Below, piece by piece: positions 43,473 through 53,034 of a DNA stretch of 64,000 bases. The DNA is taken from positions 367,474 through 431,473 of the forward strand of contig NZ_KB891103.1 in NCBI RefSeq assembly GCF_000373365.1. Reading direction: 5' to 3'. Made by a program: the position numbers and the translations under genes. Under the pieces are notes generated by a model, which was not told where the DNA came from, did not search any database, and saw only the letters and a program-made list of their open reading frames with translations. This stretch comes from Parafrankia discariae. GTDB taxonomy: Bacteria > Actinomycetota > Actinomycetes > Frankiales > Frankiaceae. Numbering within the stretch: the stretch's first letter is position 1; the number at the start of each line of letters is the position of its first letter.

Positions 43473-44092
43473 CCGGGTGGGGCGCCGGGCCGGGGTCGAT
43501 GGTCGAACGCGGCCAGCATCTGTTCCATCGCCAGGTCGACGCCCGCGCGGTCACCGGTGGCGAGCAGGTCCAGGAGCAGGCCGCGGGTGGTCGCGAGCGC
43601 GAGGCGGGCCCGCGTTCGCGCCTGCGCCGGCGGCAGGCCGTCTCGCACCAGGAACTCGGTCATCGGGCCGAGCCAGTCCTCCACGACTCCGTCCAGCAGC
43701 GGCCGGGCGTAGGCACGGCCCTGCAGCGCCTGGCCGTAGATCTCGAAGAACAGGCGCTCGAACGGCGCCAGTTCCGGCTGGCTCAGCCGCCGCCACATCT
43801 GACGCCCGAGCTCGACCGCGGAAGCCGCCGGTTCGCGCCGCATCTCGGCGAACGCGGCCCGCTGCTGCTCCTCCATCGCCCGGACCACCTCGACGAGGAG
43901 GCCGTCCCGGGAACCGAAATGGTAAATGATCATGCGATGGCTGGTGCCGAGGGCGGTCGCCAGCTGGCGCAGGCTCAGGTCGCCGATCCCGTGCTTCGCC
44001 AGGTGGGCGATGACGTCCGCCAGCAGGGCCTCTCGCGCGCGGCGCCCCGCGTCGGTCCGCGGACTGTCCGGCAGCTGACCTTGCGACGCCAT
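43469..44092 (-). CDS. TetR-family regulator
   Basis: A 207-residue TetR protein. The DNA-binding domain spans about residues 20-65, with the recognition helix in LRQLATALGTSHRMIIYHFG. The C-terminal ligand domain contains ELAPFERLFFEIYGQALQGR. I start it at MASQGQLPDS (44092); the frame is open 16 codons further, but those codons are made of the operator repeats. The first base of the start codon coincides with the edge of operator copy 1, so binding would block its own translation region and promoter. It is divergent from an SRPBCC gene and probably represses both. Confidence 0.88.
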   Translation of the reverse strand: MASQGQLPDSPRTDAGRRAREALLADVIAHLAKHGIGDLSLRQLATALGTSHRMIIYHFGSRDGLLVEVVRAMEEQQRAAFAEMRREPAASAVELGRQMWRRLSQPELAPFERLFFEIYGQALQGRAYARPLLDGVVEDWLGPMTEFLVRDGLPPAQARTRARLALATTRGLLLDLLATGDRAGVDLAMEQMLAAFDHRPRPGAPPG

Positions 44093-44139
44093 GTACCAGA
44101 TGGTACATATACCACCTGGAAGATGTACCACCTGGTACA
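44092..44139. promoter_or_regulatory. three contiguous 16-bp palindromic operators
   Basis: Three 16-bp blocks lie head to tail: 44092-44107 and 44124-44139 are perfect inverted repeats (TGTACCA, 2 nt, TGGTACA), and 44108-44123 is a degenerate copy (core ACCACCTGG). They fill the space between the TetR start and the SRPBCC leader. They are almost certainly the binding sites of the adjacent TetR protein. The exact 16-bp phasing suggests cooperative binding. Confidence 0.88.
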
Positions 44140-44195
44140 CACCCCGGCGCCATCGGCGCCGGTCGAGCAGCCGATCGCCCCACGGGAGGCACCCG

Positions 44196-44642
44196 ATGTA
44201 CTACGAGACCTCGGTGACCATCGACGCCACGGCCGACGAGGTCTGGGCCGTGCTGCGGGACGTCGAACGCTGGCCCACCTGGACTCCGACGATGACCACC
44301 GTGGACACGGCCGACGGCGAGCTGCGTGACGGCAGCCTCGTGCGGATCCGGCAGCCCCGACTGCCCGCGGCCGAGTGGACCGTGACCGACCTGGTGCCCG
44401 GCGCGGGCTTCTCCTGGATCTCCAGGGCCACCGGCATGACCACGGTCGCCGACCACCGAATCACGCCGGCCGCGGAACCCGGCAGGGTCACGGTGCGACT
44501 GAGCCTGCGACAGTCCGGGCCGTTGGCTCCGGTGGTGGCGCCGTTCATGGCGCGGCTGGTCCGCCGCTACGTCGACACCGAGGCCCAGGGGCTGCGACAG
44601 CACTGCGAGCAGCGGTCCCGCGCCGGCCGAAGCGACAGCTGA
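44196..44642 (+). CDS. SRPBCC-family protein (probable TetR target)
   Basis: A 148-residue START-like protein. MYYETSVTIDATADEVWAVL is the conserved first strand and helix, WPTWTPTMTTVDTADGEL and RQPRLPAAEWTVTDLVPGAG follow, and a long C-terminal helix ends the fold. It would bind a hydrophobic ligand. The ATG follows CGGGAGGC at a good distance. It is divergent from the TetR gene with three operators between, so its level is probably controlled by a small hydrophobic signal sensed by TetR. Confidence 0.87.
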   Translation: MYYETSVTIDATADEVWAVLRDVERWPTWTPTMTTVDTADGELRDGSLVRIRQPRLPAAEWTVTDLVPGAGFSWISRATGMTTVADHRITPAAEPGRVTVRLSLRQSGPLAPVVAPFMARLVRRYVDTEAQGLRQHCEQRSRAGRSDS

Positions 44643-45754
44643 AACCCGGAGCCTCCCTCGCCCGGCCACCGGAATGCGACCGGCGGGGCGGATTGGGTCA
44701 CGTACCCGGCCGGCCCGCCTCGAGCTGATCCCGCAAAACACCGGCTCGAACCGACCACATTCCGGATCATCCGCACCGGAAATCGTTCCCGGTGATTCCC
44801 CGGACGGCTCTCCCCGGGATCGGCCACAGCAGCGACGGGCCGGGGAGCCGAGGTCGGCCCGCCGAACCTGGAAGGTAACGCGCCGAAGCAGCCAGCTGAC
44901 CATTTCTTCTCAGCTTTCTCCGGCCCCGCTGTCGCGATATCGGATCGGCATCCGTTCCCACCGGCTCCGGGTACCGTCCGGAATCGGGCCGAAGACGAGC
45001 GGCCGTCAGCCGACCGCGCCCTCGCCGGGTCCGCCCAAAGTCGGCATACACACTCATCAACGCAGGTCAGGCCACTGATCGCGGTAACGGTCGGATCTTT
45101 GGGCCGCTGCACGACGCGGCCGCCGCCCCGCGCGGTCGGGTCCGGCGACGGGTCGTCACCGCGGGACGCGGACGCGCGGAACCGGCCGCCTTTCACGCCG
45201 ACCGGCCCGGTCGGGCACCTACCCGAATTCGCCTGCCCGAATGGGCCAATGAAGCCGGATCCCGAGCCCGGCGGGCCGTTGACCGACCGTCTCCACGGGC
45301 CCGGACCACGCCAGGATCTGACCACGTTCAGCAGTCGGACTGACACACTGCGGCGTTCGATGTCAAGATGAACAAACAGTTCATTTCGGTCATTATGCTG
45401 CGGAGACGGAACATAAATGCCTGTGGCGCAGCGAATTCCGAAGATCGTCCATGGCGGCCGAGCGGATCATCCCGAGCACCCGACGGCCCACGCCCACCAC
45501 CGATCCGGACACCCGGAACAAGGTCATCGGCGCAGTACGCGATTAATACAGAGGAGCACTCGGACTCTCCCACACGCCAGACCCTCCCGGGTTGCGGTGA
45601 ACCTGGCGTTGGTAGTTTTCTGCGCAAGTCGAGACTGACCGGCAAACGCTGATCCACACCCTGCGCCGGACCGCCGTACTCCCGATAAGGGCGGTTCGAC
45701 GGGCGCCGTCGGTGAGTGTCATGGCGACTCGTCACAGTCAAGGGAGAAGGATTA
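44643..45754. other. 1.1-kb region without a supported gene
   Basis: Open frames on both strands give Arg/Ser/Pro-rich translations without domains. GC content is lower from 45340 to 45760 than in flanking genes, as in a long 5' control region for the glycine-rich secreted protein. I found no riboswitch pattern, tRNA or clear terminator. A small RNA is possible but not visible. Confidence 0.45.
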
Positions 45755-47143
45755 ATGCGTATCACCAGAATGCGGGCCGTGACGGCCGGCGTTCTCGGCG
45801 CGGCCATGACGGCGGCGGCCGTACCGGCCTGGGCCGTTCCCACGCCGGCTGCGACCGCGAGCCCGTCCGCCGACATCACCGAGGGCATCCTCGGCTCGCC
45901 GGATCCCACCGCCTCCCCGGGAAGCGGGATAACCGTCAACCTCGATCCGAGCGCCTCGCCGAGCGCCACTCCCGGGGCCACCCCGAGCACGGGTCCGAGC
46001 CCGTCCCCGGGCACCGGTCCGGGCGTCATCATCAGCAGCCCTTCGGCCACGCCGACCGGTACCGGTGACGCGACGCTGGACCAGTTCCTGTCCCTGCTCC
46101 CGTTCCGGCTCCCCTTCGACCGGGAAATCGACGGCATCGACGACTTCGAGACCAACCCGCTGCGCCTCAGCTACACCTGCACCGGCGCGGGCACCACCTG
46201 GCGGGTGAGCAACCAGTCGGACGTCGCGTTCGGCTTCGGCTGGTTCGACACCAGCCAGGGCTCCGGGATCTCCACCCTCGGCCCGGGACAGTCGCTGGAA
46301 CTGCCGTCCCGCGCCATGGCCGTGATCGCCTCGCCATGGAACGAGACGACCGGAAACCTCCTGGTGACCGTTCCGGCCGTCGGCGTCTCCACCTGCGCCG
46401 GAACACCGGCGCCCACGGTGATCCCGGGCGGCGGCGGGGTGGGCTCGACGCCGCCAGCCGGTGTCGGTGCCGGCGTCGGTACCGGCGGCGGGACCGCTGG
46501 CGGGGTCGGGGGCGGCGGCACACCCGGCGGCGGCGGAGGCGCCACGGGCGGCGGGGGCACTCCGGGCGGTGGCGGCGCACCTGCCGGGGGCGGTGGAACC
46601 GGCGGCGTCGGCGCGCCCGGCGGCGGAACCGGCACCGGCACCGGCGGGAACGGCACCGGCACCGGCGGCGGTGGCGGTGGCGGCGGCGGCGGCGGCACCG
46701 GCACCGGCGGAACGGGCACCGGTGGCGGCAACGGCGCACCCGGCGGCGGCAACGGCGGCACAGGCACACCTGGTGGCGGTGGGGGCACACCCGCCGGCGG
46801 CGGTAGCGGAGGCGGAGGCGGAGGCGGCACACCCGCCGGCGGTAGCGGCGGTGGCGGCGGTGCGCCTGCCGGCGGTAGCGGTGGTGGCGGCACCGGCGGC
46901 ACCGGCGGCGGTGGCGGTGGCGGCGGTGGCGGCGGTGCGCCTGCCGGCGGTAGCGGTGGCGGTGGCGGTGGCGGCGGCGGTGGCGGCGGCGGTGGCGGCG
47001 GCGGTGGTGGCGGCGGCGGCGGCGGTGGTGGTGGCGGCGGCGGCGGTGCGCCTGCCGGCGGTAGCGGCGGCGGCGGCGGGCTGCCTGTTGCTGCGCCCGC
47101 CGCGCCGACCGCGGTGTCCGCCGTGCCGTACTACACCGGCTGA
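45755..47143 (+). CDS. secreted glycine-rich (PGRS-like) protein
   Basis: A 462-residue exported protein. The signal peptide (MRITRMRAVTAGVLGAAMTA then AAVPAWA) is cut near residue 28. A Ser/Pro/Thr-rich spacer follows (to about 100), then a small folded-looking domain with two cysteines (about 105-220: TCTGAGTTWRVSNQSDVAFG). From about residue 225 the protein is almost pure glycine, with repeated GGAPAGGSGG and GTGTGG units and one very long glycine run, ending VAAPAAPTAVSAVPYYTG. The repeat style recalls mycobacterial PGRS proteins, but no PE domain is present. The ATG follows GGGAGAAGG. It may be a surface or matrix protein. Confidence 0.8.
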   Translation: MRITRMRAVTAGVLGAAMTAAAVPAWAVPTPAATASPSADITEGILGSPDPTASPGSGITVNLDPSASPSATPGATPSTGPSPSPGTGPGVIISSPSATPTGTGDATLDQFLSLLPFRLPFDREIDGIDDFETNPLRLSYTCTGAGTTWRVSNQSDVAFGFGWFDTSQGSGISTLGPGQSLELPSRAMAVIASPWNETTGNLLVTVPAVGVSTCAGTPAPTVIPGGGGVGSTPPAGVGAGVGTGGGTAGGVGGGGTPGGGGGATGGGGTPGGGGAPAGGGGTGGVGAPGGGTGTGTGGNGTGTGGGGGGGGGGGTGTGGTGTGGGNGAPGGGNGGTGTPGGGGGTPAGGGSGGGGGGGTPAGGSGGGGGAPAGGSGGGGTGGTGGGGGGGGGGGAPAGGSGGGGGGGGGGGGGGGGGGGGGGGGGGGGGGGAPAGGSGGGGGLPVAAPAAPTAVSAVPYYTG

Positions 47144-47282
47144 TCGCCGGCATGAAGCGGGACACCGTCAGCCCTCGTCAGCCGGGCTAGCGACACCGGC
47201 GCCGCCCCCGGCGCTCCCGGCGAGCGTCGGGGGAGGTCGCGGGGATCGAAGGCGAACTCCGCGACGAGCACGGAACGGCAGA

Positions 47283-47315
47283 GTGGGAGGCTTCCAGGAT
47301 CTGGAAGCCTCCCAC
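47283..47315. terminator. perfect 15-bp hairpin terminator
   Basis: A perfect 15-bp stem (47283-47297 with 47301-47315) with a 3-nt loop. It lies between the convergent glycine-rich protein gene and the GH26-like gene and is likely a two-way terminator. Confidence 0.92.
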
Positions 47316-47459
47316 CTTGGCTGGCCCTCGGCGCGGGGGCGGTGCCCGCGGTCCGCCGCCGAGCCCGCCCGCCGGACCCGATACACGCCCGGTGGGATCG
47401 AGTACCGGGCTCAGGCAGGGCTCACTCGCGGGACGCGCCAAGGCCAAACCAAGTCGGGC

Positions 47460-49418
47460 CTATGTCCGCCGCCAGAGCTGCTGATAGCGAGCGCCGGCGT
47501 TCGTGTTCCGGTAGATACAACCGGGCCCGAGAGGTCGGTACAGGTTGGAGCCCACGTTCCCGGGATCACAGTTGCCGAAGTAGAACTCGTACGACAGCCC
47601 CCGCCCCGCGCGTTCCACGAACCAGTCGTTCATCCACTGGATGAAGTTGGCGCTGTCGCCTCCCCCGTTCGATCCCGCCCCGCTCACGACTCCCCACTCA
47701 CCGACGCCGAACTTCTTGTTGTGGGCGATCGCGAAGTTGTAGTAGTAGGCCAGCCCACCGACCGCGGTGGCCTGGGCATCGAATTCCGCCTTCGTGCGTG
47801 ACGGCGGCCAGAAGTCATAGTAGTCCAGACCGATGTCGTCGACCCAGGCGTCCCCCGGGTAGATGTCGAGCGCGTTGTGGCTGGGCGGATTCTGCGAGTA
47901 GTGGGCGTTGAGACTCCACGATATCTCGGGATCAGGTTCGGCCGTGGCCCTGATGGAGTCCACCACATGGCGCCAGCAGTTGATGAAGGCCGTCGGACTC
48001 GTGGCGGACCACTGGAACCAGTCGCCGTTCGCCTCCCATCCGAGCCTGATGATCGAATTCTGGCGACCGTAGGCGTTCAGCGTGCTGCCGAAATTCCGCC
48101 AATATGAGTCGTACGCGCCGGTCGCGCAGGTCGAGTTGCTCGCGCCCATATTCTCCGGGAAGGGCGGGTTCGCGATTATCAGTCGGCCCGGCCAGCCGGC
48201 GAAGTTCCGCAGCAGATCAGTGGGCTGCGTGATGTTCGTCCAGCTGTTGCGCGTGGTGTAAAGCAGGACGAAGTCACAGGGCGCCCCCCGCCAGGTGCAG
48301 AATGCGTCTATGTTCGTCGTGTTCATCACCGGGTCCGGGAAGCTCCCCGAGTTCCACGGTTTGCCGGAGAGGAGTCCCGCGTACAGCGGCGGCACCGGGG
48401 TCGGCGTCAGGCCGGCGGGGACCTCCACACGGTCGAAACTCACGGAGTTCCCGGTGGACGCCGCATTGCGCTGCCCTGTGTTCGCGAGCGTGAAGGCGTG
48501 GTTTCCAGGAGAGAGCTGGGCAGAGCTGTACAACAGCGTGATCGACGCGGTCGGCGCGTACGTGTCGATGGGGAAGGCCATTCCTCCGTCCACGCGCACC
48601 TCGGCGCGCCCTCCGTTGGGCCCCTTGACCCCGTAGATGTCCGCCTGGACGCCGGAGAAGCGGATGGTGGCCGCCGCACCGGCGGCCGTGGACGTCCGGA
48701 TGCTGTTGTTGGGAGAGACGGCCACACAGCCCACACACTGGGTCCAGGTGCCGGCGTAGGAGACCTGGTTCGCTCCCATCCCGAGGGCGGTGTCCTCAAC
48801 GGTGACCGGAGGTGTGATCCGTGGTGTCGGCACGACCGCCGCGTCGCCGACCACGGCACGGTCGAATCCCACGTAGAAGTTCGACGAGGCGCCGCTGCGC
48901 TGATGCACGTTCGTGATCGTCAGGGTGTGGACGCCCTCGGGCAGCCGCGCCGAGCTCCAGTTCAGAGCCACCGCCGAGGAGATGAGAAAAGTATCGACCA
49001 TGGTCGGCGTCGCACCGTCGACACTAAAGGCCGCGAACCCCCCGAGCGGGTTCCTGATGCCGAATACGGAGATCTGGGCTCCGGAGAACCGGATCGTGGC
49101 TTGGGAACCGTAGCCGTAGGAGTAGCGAAAGCTGCTGTTCGGGGTCGCCGGCCCGCAACCGGTGCACACCGACCATGCTCCCGTGTAGGAGACCTGGTTG
49201 ACGCCCGTGCCGACGGCGGTGTCCTCGATGGTCGTCATGGTCGTCTGCGCACGGGCCGGGGCCACCGCCGGCCCGAGTACCGCGCCGGCCATGGCAATCA
49301 CGATGAGCGCGACAAGATTCGTTACACGGCGGGCAGGGCCCGAACACCGCCGGTTGAATCTACCGAAGCGCCCCGAAGGGCGATGCTTCGCCCGGATTTT
49401 TTCTCTCGTTGCACGCAT
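47460..49418 (-). CDS. secreted GH26-like glycoside hydrolase with two beta-sandwich repeats
   Basis: A 652-residue exported enzyme. A long signal sequence ends at about APARA (residue 57). Two homologous beta-sandwich modules follow (about 60-190 and 205-335); each contains TxEDTAxGxGxNQVSYxG, paired cysteines and an ATIRFSG strand, and they may bind carbohydrate. The C-terminal barrel (about 345-652) has RLGWEANGDWFQW (acid/base Glu462) and KFGVGEWGVVSG (nucleophile Glu574), as in GH26 beta-mannanases. It likely cuts a beta-mannan-type polymer outside the cell. It sits alone, facing a terminator, but its specificity may relate to the egghead-like synthase locus 12 kb away. Confidence 0.82.
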   Translation of the reverse strand: MRATREKIRAKHRPSGRFGRFNRRCSGPARRVTNLVALIVIAMAGAVLGPAVAPARAQTTMTTIEDTAVGTGVNQVSYTGAWSVCTGCGPATPNSSFRYSYGYGSQATIRFSGAQISVFGIRNPLGGFAAFSVDGATPTMVDTFLISSAVALNWSSARLPEGVHTLTITNVHQRSGASSNFYVGFDRAVVGDAAVVPTPRITPPVTVEDTALGMGANQVSYAGTWTQCVGCVAVSPNNSIRTSTAAGAAATIRFSGVQADIYGVKGPNGGRAEVRVDGGMAFPIDTYAPTASITLLYSSAQLSPGNHAFTLANTGQRNAASTGNSVSFDRVEVPAGLTPTPVPPLYAGLLSGKPWNSGSFPDPVMNTTNIDAFCTWRGAPCDFVLLYTTRNSWTNITQPTDLLRNFAGWPGRLIIANPPFPENMGASNSTCATGAYDSYWRNFGSTLNAYGRQNSIIRLGWEANGDWFQWSATSPTAFINCWRHVVDSIRATAEPDPEISWSLNAHYSQNPPSHNALDIYPGDAWVDDIGLDYYDFWPPSRTKAEFDAQATAVGGLAYYYNFAIAHNKKFGVGEWGVVSGAGSNGGGDSANFIQWMNDWFVERAGRGLSYEFYFGNCDPGNVGSNLYRPLGPGCIYRNTNAGARYQQLWRRT

Positions 49419-50573
49419 CCTTATATCCCACCGTGAACCAAGGCGGCCACACTCTCCACAAAGGAGGTCACAACCACGAACAGCACCTCAGGATAAATCA
49501 CCTCAGGGTTTCACCGCGACGCCGCAGTTTTTTCGGAGATTCAAGACACCCGAACCCAATGGTCACCATCCGAGGATGCCGCATCGATTGATCACCGCCG
49601 AATGGCATAAAAATTTCGATCCATCGGCCGTAAATCCCAGAGAGAAACCACCGACTACGCCTTTCAGAACAGTGGTTAACTTCTCGTGACCGTCCAGTCA
49701 GCGACCTGTTTTCGACTGGGAGAAGGTACCGTCGTGAACGCTGGCGACAGGCCTCGAGCCCAACGGCCGAGGGCGGCGCGACGCATCGGGGACCGACAGC
49801 GCGAGCTCCACGGGCCGGCCGACCCGAGTGTGGTCGGGCCCGCTTGGGACTACCGGCCGTATCACGGATCGCCGAGGTCACCCGGTCCGGCGGCCCGGCG
49901 ACTCCCCGCTCCGCGGCTCAGCGGCTCCCTCCCGACCCGGCCCAATGGTTCAGCGGGGCCCGTCCGGCCAATCGGCGCAGCGAGGGCGAGCCAGGCGGTG
50001 GCACCGAAGCCGCAATCTCCCCAGGGCGGTGTCACCCGCGCGAAGCCGGTATTCCGCAGGCGAAGAGGCCACGCCTTCGGGTTACAGCGCGGCGGGCCCG
50101 GAACCGCTCGACCCCGCCGCACTGTCGACGTCCGCGGCGGCACGAGCGGCCGACCTGGGCATCCGCTGGCGCGCGGACCCCCGACCATCAGCCATCCCAG
50201 CTGATTCGACCACTGCCAGCCCGAATGAAAACAGGCACTTAACCAGCAGTTTCCGAGCCATTATCTAAACCGTCACCAGGATCTTTCGAGGAATTTCTCG
50301 GCAATCCCCTGAAAGTTTTCCGGGCCAACGGTCGAGTTTTTGCCGTACAACCATCCGGCGGGGGTCCAGAACGCGAGACACAGCGAGCAATATTTTTGTG
50401 GCACGCATGTGGTCCGACGATGTGTCGTAGACGGTCTACCGATGCCGCAGAATGAAATTCTCTGACACTGATGACGGTCTCGGAACACCAGATGACCGCC
50501 CCAGGCGTTCACGCCCGGTCAACGTCGTGAGCCACCGAACTCCCGAAGCCAGACAAATGGAGCGAAGCCTTTC
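49419..50573. other. 1.15-kb region without a supported gene
   Basis: This stretch lies between the divergent GH26-like and HAF-repeat genes. Less GC-rich segments at 49430-49700 and 50200-50460 suggest control sequences. Open frames (for example one at 49686-50204 on the plus strand) are Arg/Pro/Gly-rich and lack domain features. No terminator, tRNA or riboswitch was recognised. Confidence 0.45.
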
Positions 50574-51740
50574 ATGCCAAATGACCGTCGAGCAGTCGCG
50601 CGCTTCGCGGTGTCGGCCGCTGCCGCGGGGCCGATCAGCCTGAGGAACCCGGCGTCAGTGGCTACCGCGACCACTACGGCGATACCCCCGTGGCGGGCCG
50701 GTCGGGCCGCGACCCCCATAGCCGGGCCACCGGGCGTGCCGGGACGCCTGGTGTGCGGTGACGCCAGTGGCCTGCTGGCCGGCCTCTGGCAGAGCGGCCG
50801 GGATCGGGCCGACGGCTTCCTGCGGCAGGGCAACACGATTCGCCGCCTCCCCGGAAACAGCCGTCCGATCGCCATGAGTCCGTTGGGCGTCGTGGTGGGT
50901 GAGATGACCGGCGGGCATGGCCGACAGGCCTTCCGCTGGAGCTACGGCATCCACTCCGCGCTTCCCCACCTGGGCGGGACGGACATCCCAGGAGGGCGTT
51001 TCAGTACCGCCGTGGGTGTCAACGGCCTGGGCCTGGTCGTCGGGAGCAGCAGCACGAACAGCGGGGACCGGCATGCCTGTCTGTGGAGGGGAGACATCGG
51101 CGAGGATCTCGGCACCCTCGGCGGCCCGGTGAGCTCCGCCGCCGCCATCAACGACCTCGGCCTGGTTGTCGGAACGAGCCAGACGCCCAGTGGGGACAAT
51201 CATGCGTTCGTGTGGTCCGACCACCGTATGCACGACCTTGGCACCCTCGGGGGCACCTGGAGCCGCGCGTCCGGCGTGAACAACGCCGGGCTGGTCATCG
51301 GGAGCAGCGGCACCGCGGACGACCGGACCCACGCATTCTGTTGGCAGAACGGAATAATGACAGATCTCGGCACGATCGATGGAGAAGAGCACAGCGAAGC
51401 TGTCGCGATAAACAAGGCCGGCCAGGTGCTCGTACGCAGCTACGGCGAGGGAGTTCGGGGATTCCTCTGGGCCGGTGGCGGTCGTACCGAGATCCTCGGT
51501 TTCGGCGAGGGTTGGGTCGACCCGGCCGGGCTCAACGACTCCGGTGTGGTCTGCGGAACAGCCGAGCTCCCGAACGGGGACGGGCACGCGTTTCGCTGGC
51601 GGCACGGAGTGGTCACCGATCTCGGAACCCTCGGCGGGAGGCAGAGTTCGGCCAGTCACGTGACGGCCAGCGGAGTCGTTCTCGGTGAGGCGATGGGTGT
51701 CTCTGGTTCTGTCCCCCACGCCACCTTCTGGACGCAGTAG
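50574..51740 (+). CDS. HAF-repeat protein
   Basis: A 388-residue protein made of about seven HAF repeats after an N-terminal region that may be a poor export signal. The repeat consensus is HAFxWxxGxxxDLGTLGG with intervening GVNNAGLVIGSS-type units (for example NHAFVWSDHRMHDLGTLGGT, GHAFRWRHGVVTDLGTLGGR). Such proteins form beta-propellers and are probably extracellular. The ATG is preceded by GGAG at a long distance. The stop overlaps the next gene's first codons, so it is co-transcribed with the TetR gene. Confidence 0.85.
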   Translation: MPNDRRAVARFAVSAAAAGPISLRNPASVATATTTAIPPWRAGRAATPIAGPPGVPGRLVCGDASGLLAGLWQSGRDRADGFLRQGNTIRRLPGNSRPIAMSPLGVVVGEMTGGHGRQAFRWSYGIHSALPHLGGTDIPGGRFSTAVGVNGLGLVVGSSSTNSGDRHACLWRGDIGEDLGTLGGPVSSAAAINDLGLVVGTSQTPSGDNHAFVWSDHRMHDLGTLGGTWSRASGVNNAGLVIGSSGTADDRTHAFCWQNGIMTDLGTIDGEEHSEAVAINKAGQVLVRSYGEGVRGFLWAGGGRTEILGFGEGWVDPAGLNDSGVVCGTAELPNGDGHAFRWRHGVVTDLGTLGGRQSSASHVTASGVVLGEAMGVSGSVPHATFWTQ

Positions 51741-51742
51741 TG

Positions 51743-52492
51743 ATGCCTGAGAGCGGTGGTACGCGGCATGCGACCGTGAGCGGCCAGAGTGGCGATGCCG
51801 GCATCGCCTACAGACCGGCGGAACGGCGCCGACGCTCCGACGCCGTCCGCAACCAGGAGCGCCTGCTGACCGCCGCGCGGGCGGTCTTCGCCGAGTTCGG
51901 TACGAACGCACCGTTGAACGCGATCGCGCGACGCGCCGGGGTCGGCCCCGCGACGCTCTACCGGAACTTCGCCAACCGCGAGGACCTGATCGAGGCGGTG
52001 TACCGCCAGGATGTCGCCAGCCTCCACCACCAGGCGGACGAGCTGGGCGACCGGCTCCCACCCGGCGCGGCGCTCGCCGCCTGGCTCCGGCAGCTCGCGA
52101 GGCATCTCCTGATCCGGCAGGGGGTCTCCACACTCCCACTCGAGGCCCCGCAGATAGCGCCGCTACCTCGGGCGGCGCCGCCCGCCTCCCCCGCCACGCC
52201 ACTCGGTGACGCCGGGGCCGGACTGCTCGCCCGTGCTCAGCGCGCCGGCAACGCGCGTACCGACATCACCGTGGACGACCTGGTGACGGTCACGGCCGCA
52301 CTCGTGTCGGCGCTGGGCCCTGGCCGCGGGTGGCGAGACTCCGGCGCGCCTGAGGCTCAGCCGGCCGCCGGTCAGGAGAGGGAACTCGGCGCCCGACATT
52401 CACAAAATCATTATTCCGGCGTAGATCTTGACCGGCTGCTGTCACTCATCGCGGACGGCTGGCAGATCAGCGACCGCGACGGTCATCCCTGA
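51743..52492 (+). CDS. TetR-family regulator with SBP_bac-type C terminus
   Basis: A 249-residue TetR protein. The helix-turn-helix covers about residues 30-80 (RNQERLLTAARAVFAEFGTN then LNAIARRAGVGPATLYRNFA). The ligand domain (LPPGAALAAWLRQLARHLLI) is typical of actinomycete TetR proteins with a transcriptional-regulator C-terminal domain. A disordered insert (EAQPAAGQERELGARHSQN) precedes the last helix. The ATG at 51743 follows directly on the HAF gene stop (TAGTGATG); a GTG at 51740 is equally possible. It may control the HAF gene and its own operon. Confidence 0.87.
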   Translation: MPESGGTRHATVSGQSGDAGIAYRPAERRRRSDAVRNQERLLTAARAVFAEFGTNAPLNAIARRAGVGPATLYRNFANREDLIEAVYRQDVASLHHQADELGDRLPPGAALAAWLRQLARHLLIRQGVSTLPLEAPQIAPLPRAAPPASPATPLGDAGAGLLARAQRAGNARTDITVDDLVTVTAALVSALGPGRGWRDSGAPEAQPAAGQERELGARHSQNHYSGVDLDRLLSLIADGWQISDRDGHP

Positions 52493-52599
52493 GGACTGTT
52501 CCGCGACCCGGCTGGCCGGGTCCGAGTCGACCGGGTGGATCATACTGGGGTGCGGGTCATCTCCGCTGCCGGCCCTGGCCCGACCCGACGCCCCCGCCG

Positions 52600-52885
52600 T
52601 GACCAGATCGCGATCGTGGACGGCACGTCGACCCCGACCCGCGACCACGCCCTGGCCGCCCGTCGAAGAACTGCCGGTACTCGACGAGCCCGTGGGTCAC
52701 GATCGACGTGGAAGGAGGAATTCAACCGAGCGCACCACGAGGTCCGGGCCCGCGTCGGGCACACCCTCGCCGGAATGAAGACCTGGAAGATTCTGCGGGA
52801 CTACCGCCGCCAGGCCCGCGCCCTCGGGGTCACCCCTGCCGGAATCGTCTATCTCCACAACATCAGCCGGACCGGTGGACCAGCC
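52600..52885 (+). pseudogene. IS5-type transposase remnant
   Basis: A decayed fragment of an IS5-family DDE transposase. One frame reads IVDGTSTPTRDHALAA, the next frame PSKNCRYSTSPWVTIDV, and a third stretch HHEVRARVGHTLAGMKTWKI then LRDYRRQARALG and GIVYLHN. The order and spacing match the transposase C-terminal half, with at least one frameshift and an internal deletion. No terminal inverted repeats could be identified. Confidence 0.75.
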
Positions 52886-53034
52886 TCGCTGACCATCCAC
52901 ACCGCACCCAACCGATTTACGAAACAGCCTCTAGCTGTGCTCGCAGGCGGCGTGGGGCCTGGAGGGCGTCCCCGCGGCAGGCGGTCCTCCCGGACGCGGG
53001 CACGCATCAGCCGTCCTCCAGCTGGAATGCCCGC

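Noticed and set aside
44643-45754. Possible riboswitch or small RNA before the glycine-rich protein gene
   Set aside because: I could not find conserved aptamer elements by eye; a covariance-model search would be needed.
49686-50204. 172-codon open frame between the GH26-like and HAF genes
   Set aside because: Arg/Pro/Gly-rich, no domain, no convincing ribosome site; other frames in the same place are equally long.
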